Of a DNA stretch of 64,000 bases, positions 60,119 through 64,000 are shown piece after piece. Made by a program: the position numbers and the translations under genes. The notes below the pieces were generated by a model, which was given only the letters and a program-made list of their open reading frames with translations, did no database searches and had not been told where the DNA came from. The first letter of the stretch is position 1, and each line of letters starts with the position of its first letter. This stretch comes from Lojkania enalia (Eukaryota > Ascomycota > Dothideomycetes > Pleosporales). Where the stretch lies: positions 239,406-303,405 of the forward strand of contig ML986624.1 of assembly GCA_010094045.1 (NCBI GenBank), given 5' to 3'.

Positions 60119-62535
60119 ATGGCATCAAGTACGGAATCCTCAAATACACCCCAAGACAACCCGCCTGGTCCTATCAGCCCAAGACGCGGCGGAAATAGAG
60201 GAAGAGGTGGAGCGAGACGTGCCTTTGAGCATAGTGCGCAAGATAATAACTTCAGAGGTCGGGGAAGAGGCGGGCGGCAACGGGGACGTGGTAATCGGCA
60301 ACCGGAAGGAATTCTAGGAAAGGCTCCCACCGCAGAGTCTACGATATCGCAAAAGGTTCAAAATGAAGCTGTAGAAAAGAAGGCGGCGACGGAATTGGGG
60401 AAAGAGCCGGCCGCAGAGGAGCCCGAGGGAGAGGTCTGTTTCATTTGCGCCTCGCCTGTCCAGCATATTGCTGTCGCCCCCTGTAACCACCGCACATGTC
60501 ACATCTGTTCTCTACGATTAAGAGCCCTGTACAAAACTAAAACGTGCGCCCATTGCCGGACGGAATCGGATTACGTTGTGTTTACCGACGACGCTGCGAA
60601 GAATTTCGACGAATTTTCTTCGGGTGACTTTTTCAAGTCGGACGACAATCTAGGTATTCATTTCGAGAACGCCGAGATTTTTGAAGACACATTACTATTG
60701 CTGCGATACAACTGTCCAGATGGAGTATGCGATGTCGCTTGTTTGGGCTGGCCGGATTTACATCGTCATGTGAAAACATCTCATGGAAAGGTTATGTGGT
60801 ATGTACTTAATTTGAATTATGCATTCTGGAACGCGCCGAATTATCTTATTAACGTATGGTTCAATTCTCTAACTGTTCTAGCGATCTCTGCACGCGGAAC
60901 AAGAAAGTGTTTACACACGAACATGAACTATTTGCCTTTGCAGAATTGAGGAAACATCAGAAATTTGGTGATGACAACCCTGGGGCAATCGATCAAAGTG
61001 GGTTCAAAGGGCACCCAGAGTGCGGCTTCTGTCGACAACGATTCTACGGCGACGATGAACTTTATACGCATTGCAGGGACAAGCATGAGCGATGTCATAT
61101 CTGCGACCGCAGGAACGAAGGTAGAAAGCAGCAATACTATGTCGATTACAATGATTTGGAAGTACATTTCCGGAAGGAGCATTTTCTATGCCCAGATCGA
61201 GAGTGTCTAGAAAAGAAATTCGTGGTTTTCGATTCGGAGATGGACTTAAAGGCTCATCAACTAGAGGTGCACCCTAACGGTTTGACCAAAGATGCCTTGA
61301 GAGATGCTCGAAGGGTAGACATGTCTGGGTTTCAGCTTCGGGCTTCACATGATCGGGACGCTGGTGGAAGACGGGAAGGAAGGGGCAGGGGGCGAGGGCG
61401 GGACCCAAATTCAGAGCCGCTCCCCCCATCTTCTGCTCAACCCCTGAGTAGAGCCGAGCTGGCGTACCAACGGCAGATGGCTCTTGTGGGCGGACAACCA
61501 GGCATTGGACGAACTTTCGGCGGGCAGCTTTCATCGACAGAGACTTTCGCCGCTAGACCGCCGAGAGAGGCAGAGCCGCCAACAGTTACTGCTTCTCGCC
61601 CTACGGCGGCAGCAACAGACACGATTACGAACAGCATGAGCGCGTTAAGCGTAGACACTCAATCAGCAAATGCCACTCCACGCACACCGCAGGACCAGGC
61701 GCGGCTTCTGCGCCATAATGCGGTTACTGAGCGAGCCCTGAGCATGCTTCAGAACGACGCAGCCAAGTTCGACGAGTTTAGTGCTAAGGTATCGGCATAC
61801 CGTACTTCGAAAGTGTCAGCGGCGGAGCTTATCGAGGGCTTCTTCGCCCTGTTCGATACCCGTGCCGTAGAACTAGGTAAACTGGTCAAGGAGCTCGCGG
61901 ACATATTCGAAATATCATCGAAACACGACGAGCTGCTCAAAGCATGGAGTGATTGGAAAGCAATTAACGAGGACTACCCGTCATTGCCTGGCTCAGCGAC
62001 AGGACTGTCCTTGAGCGGCGGCCCAACAGCGCACGGCGGTTCAAGAGTGCTGAAACTCAAGAGCTCTACAGCACAGTCATCACGTTCAGCGGTCAGTAGA
62101 CAAGCAAGTTGGGCCACAGCGTCGTCGAGCAATCCATTTCCTCCTTTGGCGGCTCCGTCGTCCAGCCGCATCGGAGCCAAACCCGGGCAGACGCCATGGG
62201 CGTCTTCGGCGAGCCCCCGAGTGTCGCCCATACCGTCCCGTGCGACGTCCTCGGTAACGCTAAACAACAAAAAGAAAGAGACGCTTGCCGATGCGTTTCC
62301 GGCATTGCCTGCCGCGCCGAAGCCGACTAGCACCATCTTTAGTCCGGGATACACAGGCGCAGGACTCCGGCGGGACAACAGCGGCCGAGACACGCCAATC
62401 AACGTGTGGTCGGCGCCGGCGGCGGGAGGGTTGAGCAGCAATACGGCTGGGCCAGCAGCAGAGGAGACGGGCGTTGGCGGTGGGAAGAAGAAAGGGAACA
62501 AAAACAAAAAGCAGACGCTCTTCCACTTTGGCTAA
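60119..62535 (+). CDS. HEL2: RING E3 ubiquitin ligase Hel2/ZNF598
   Basis: Two exons (60119-60798, 60882-62535; intron 83 bp) encode 777 residues. Hel2 senses collided ribosomes and ubiquitinates small-subunit proteins to start ribosome-associated quality control. An Arg/Gly-rich start (GGNRGRGGARR, FRGRGRGGRQRGRG) may bind RNA. The RING spans about residues 105-146: CFICASPVQ, CNHRTCHICSLR, CAHCRTESDY. C2H2-type fingers follow: CPDGVCDVACLGWPDLHRHV then KTSH; PECGFCRQRFYGDDELYTHC; the block RCHICDRRNEGRKQQYYVDY; and LCPDRECLEKKFVVFDSEM. The intron joins VMCDLC within a finger and restores its first Cys. The C-terminal third is Ser/Ala-rich with a KKKGNKNKKQTLFHFG end conserved in fungi. Confidence 0.95.
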
Positions 62536-63616
62536 TGGGTGAGGTGCAGGCGAATCTGCAGCTAGTTATCTTGGACTGCCTAATCGGGCATGCGGATGAG
62601 GTGCGTTCGGGCCAGATAGTTATTCAGGCGGAATGTTACGGTGCATGCAGCGCTGGCAGTTTTGGAGGGAGAGGGAAAGAGAAAAGAGAAAAGAGAAAAA
62701 TACTTCAGCTCCTCTCGGAAATAGCAGCAATCATGACATGATGCAGAGCGCGCGGAGTGATATGACAGGAGGTAAGTAGACGGCAGCTATGTAGCTAGCA
62801 GATGGGGCGGCGGCAGGCCGGCTTATAGGAGAATTATAGTCAAAGCATGTGCCTGCAACTGGAGCGTGCCGTGCGCTTTCGCTCATGGTGACCGGGTGGA
62901 GGCGGTGATGGCGTCGAGCTACTGCAGCTGGAACCGACGTGTCGGACCTCGCTGGGGAGATGTGCGATCCGGCGGCCACGGCGGTGGACACGGTGAGGCG
63001 ACTCTGTGCTGCGCGGATGCGGCGCGCCGGGCAGGATTACGACGACATACATTCTTAGCTAGAAGCAAGTAGCGAACAGGGCGTGAGGGAAGAGCGCGGC
63101 ATTATCGGCATCATGGCCGCCGCAGGAGGCCAGCTCGCTGGGTAAATAGCAAGGTGGCGTGGTAGTCGGCCCAGAGAGGCAGCTCGCGGAGGGGCTCTAG
63201 TGGAGAGGACGATATCAGACGCAGGATTGCAGCAGCATGTGCGTGTTTCGGGCTGGGATGAGCACACACATCACGGACACCGCGCGCAGGCCAATAATGC
63301 TGAATCCCGCCGAGGGCTCGGGACCCAAACCGCCTGCGGATAGCTCTGCTGCAGCTGCTGGTCGATGAACTCACTGGGGACGCTGGGGACGCGCAGCAGC
63401 CGGACGTCCACGTCCACGTCCAGCTGCTGCAACACGCGGACGCTACCCACGGCGCGACGACAACGTCTATCGCGACAACAGCCGTTGAGGGCAGGGAGGA
63501 GTGGTAGTAGCAATAAGATTAGTGGCAGTCGGGGCTTAGGCACTCAGGCACCCAGGCATCATTCAGGCACCGGCGCCGTCCGAGAGGGCTCCGACGGGAT
63601 CAGATAATAAGCTTAA
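62536..63616. other. GC-rich region without a recognisable gene
   Basis: Many short frames on both strands reflect high G+C; none looks like a real protein. A purine-rich run (GAGAGGGAAAGAGAAAAGAG) lies near 62675-62700. Possibly the promoter of a gene that begins beyond 63.6 kb. Confidence 0.45.
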
Positions 63617-64000
63617 TTCTCGGCTCGCTCCCCACACAATCCCATTCCCATTCGGGGCAATTGCTAAAGACGCCGCCGCCGCCGCCGCCGCCGCCGCATC
63701 AGCAGCTGCTGCAAACCCCCTCGCTCCCTGAGCCGCCCGCCTCAACACCACCACCACCACCACCACCACCACCACCACTGCACCATCCGCACCTGCACCC
63801 GCGCCCGCGCCCGCGACCACGACCGCGACCACGACTACAACAACCGCAATACACCATCATTCCGCCCTGCTGCGCCTACTGTTCGTCTGTCGGCGCCCCG
63901 TGCAACGTCCACCAGTACCTAGGGAAGGGCCGCAGCGTGCCCTGGTCCGCCATTCTGTTGAGCCCCCCCCCGCGCCAGGTACAAAGACAATGCGCCTCCA
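63617..64000 (+). CDS. Possible partial CDS with poly-Pro and Cys-rich end, runs off window
   Basis: One plus-strand frame stays open from a little above 63617 to the window edge. It gives a poly-Pro run with QQLLQTPSLPEPP, another poly-Pro run, an Arg-Pro repeat, then less repetitive text: QYTIIPPCCAYCSSVGAPCN and VHQYLGKGRSVPWSAILL. The last 50 residues look protein-like, with four Cys in CCxxC and C spacing. No ATG is obvious, so an upstream exon would be needed. The repeats could equally be noncoding. I do not recognise a family. Confidence 0.28.
63671..63697. repeat. (CGC)9 microsatellite
   Basis: Nine perfect CGC units. In the open plus frame it reads Pro; in others Ala or Arg. Confidence 0.9.
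63747..63778. repeat. (ACC)10 microsatellite
   Basis: Ten perfect ACC units followed by AC. It also reads as Pro in the same frame as the CGC tract, and is followed at 63791-63835 by imperfect CGCCCG and CGACCA hexamers. Confidence 0.9.

Overview
The window looks like nuclear DNA of a filamentous ascomycete (Pezizomycotina). Most genes carry short introns of about 45-100 bp with clear branch sites (CTAAC/CTAAT), and the recognisable products are eukaryotic and fungal: SVP26, BUD23, NAD-IDH subunit 1, RPL38, a GH47 mannosidase, ATG5, MSH3, a CSA/ERCC8-like WD40 protein, MND1 and HEL2. A Leotiomycete-like origin is possible but is only an impression. I rebuilt exon structures by hand from frame, splice sites and family knowledge. 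No CRISPR array, rRNA or convincing tRNA was seen.

Layout. (1) 1.6-7.8 kb: a family 2 processive glycosyltransferase and a large GH16-like/acyltransferase-3 membrane protein, transcribed divergently from a 1.2-kb gap; a plausible surface-polysaccharide locus. (2) 7.8-11.3 kb: gene-poor, with a possible BTB-like remnant. (3) 11.3-16.9 kb: two head-to-head pairs, SVP26/BUD23 and IDH1/3-hydroxyisobutyrate-dehydrogenase-like. IDH1 and its partner each need a GC-AG intron to read correctly. (4) 17-26.6 kb: broken or poorly resolved genes mixed with intact ones: a 76-residue one-TM protein, RPL38 (three exons) and the GH47 mannosidase. (5) 22.6-37.4 kb contains a gene graveyard: an MBL-fold hydrolase, a C2H2 zinc-finger gene, an FAD-linked oxidoreductase and a P450 fragment. 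All carry stops and frameshifts, several being C-to-T or G-to-A type, set in TA-rich DNA; this suggests past repeat-induced point mutation or relaxed decay. (6) 37.8-50.7 kb: a PTH11/rhodopsin-like membrane protein, an LCCL-domain membrane protein, small conserved proteins, a lysine-methyltransferase-like enzyme and a CobW/ZNG1 metallochaperone. (7) 50-62.5 kb: a dense housekeeping block rich in genome maintenance and quality control: ATG5, MSH3, CSA-like, MND1 and HEL2. (8) 62.5-64 kb: GC-rich, triplet-repeat DNA running into a possible partial gene.

No wholly new system can be proven from sequence alone. The best candidates are the divergent polysaccharide synthase/modifier pair, the GC-AG introns with the hidden mitochondrial presequence exons of IDH1, and the cluster of decayed metabolic genes.
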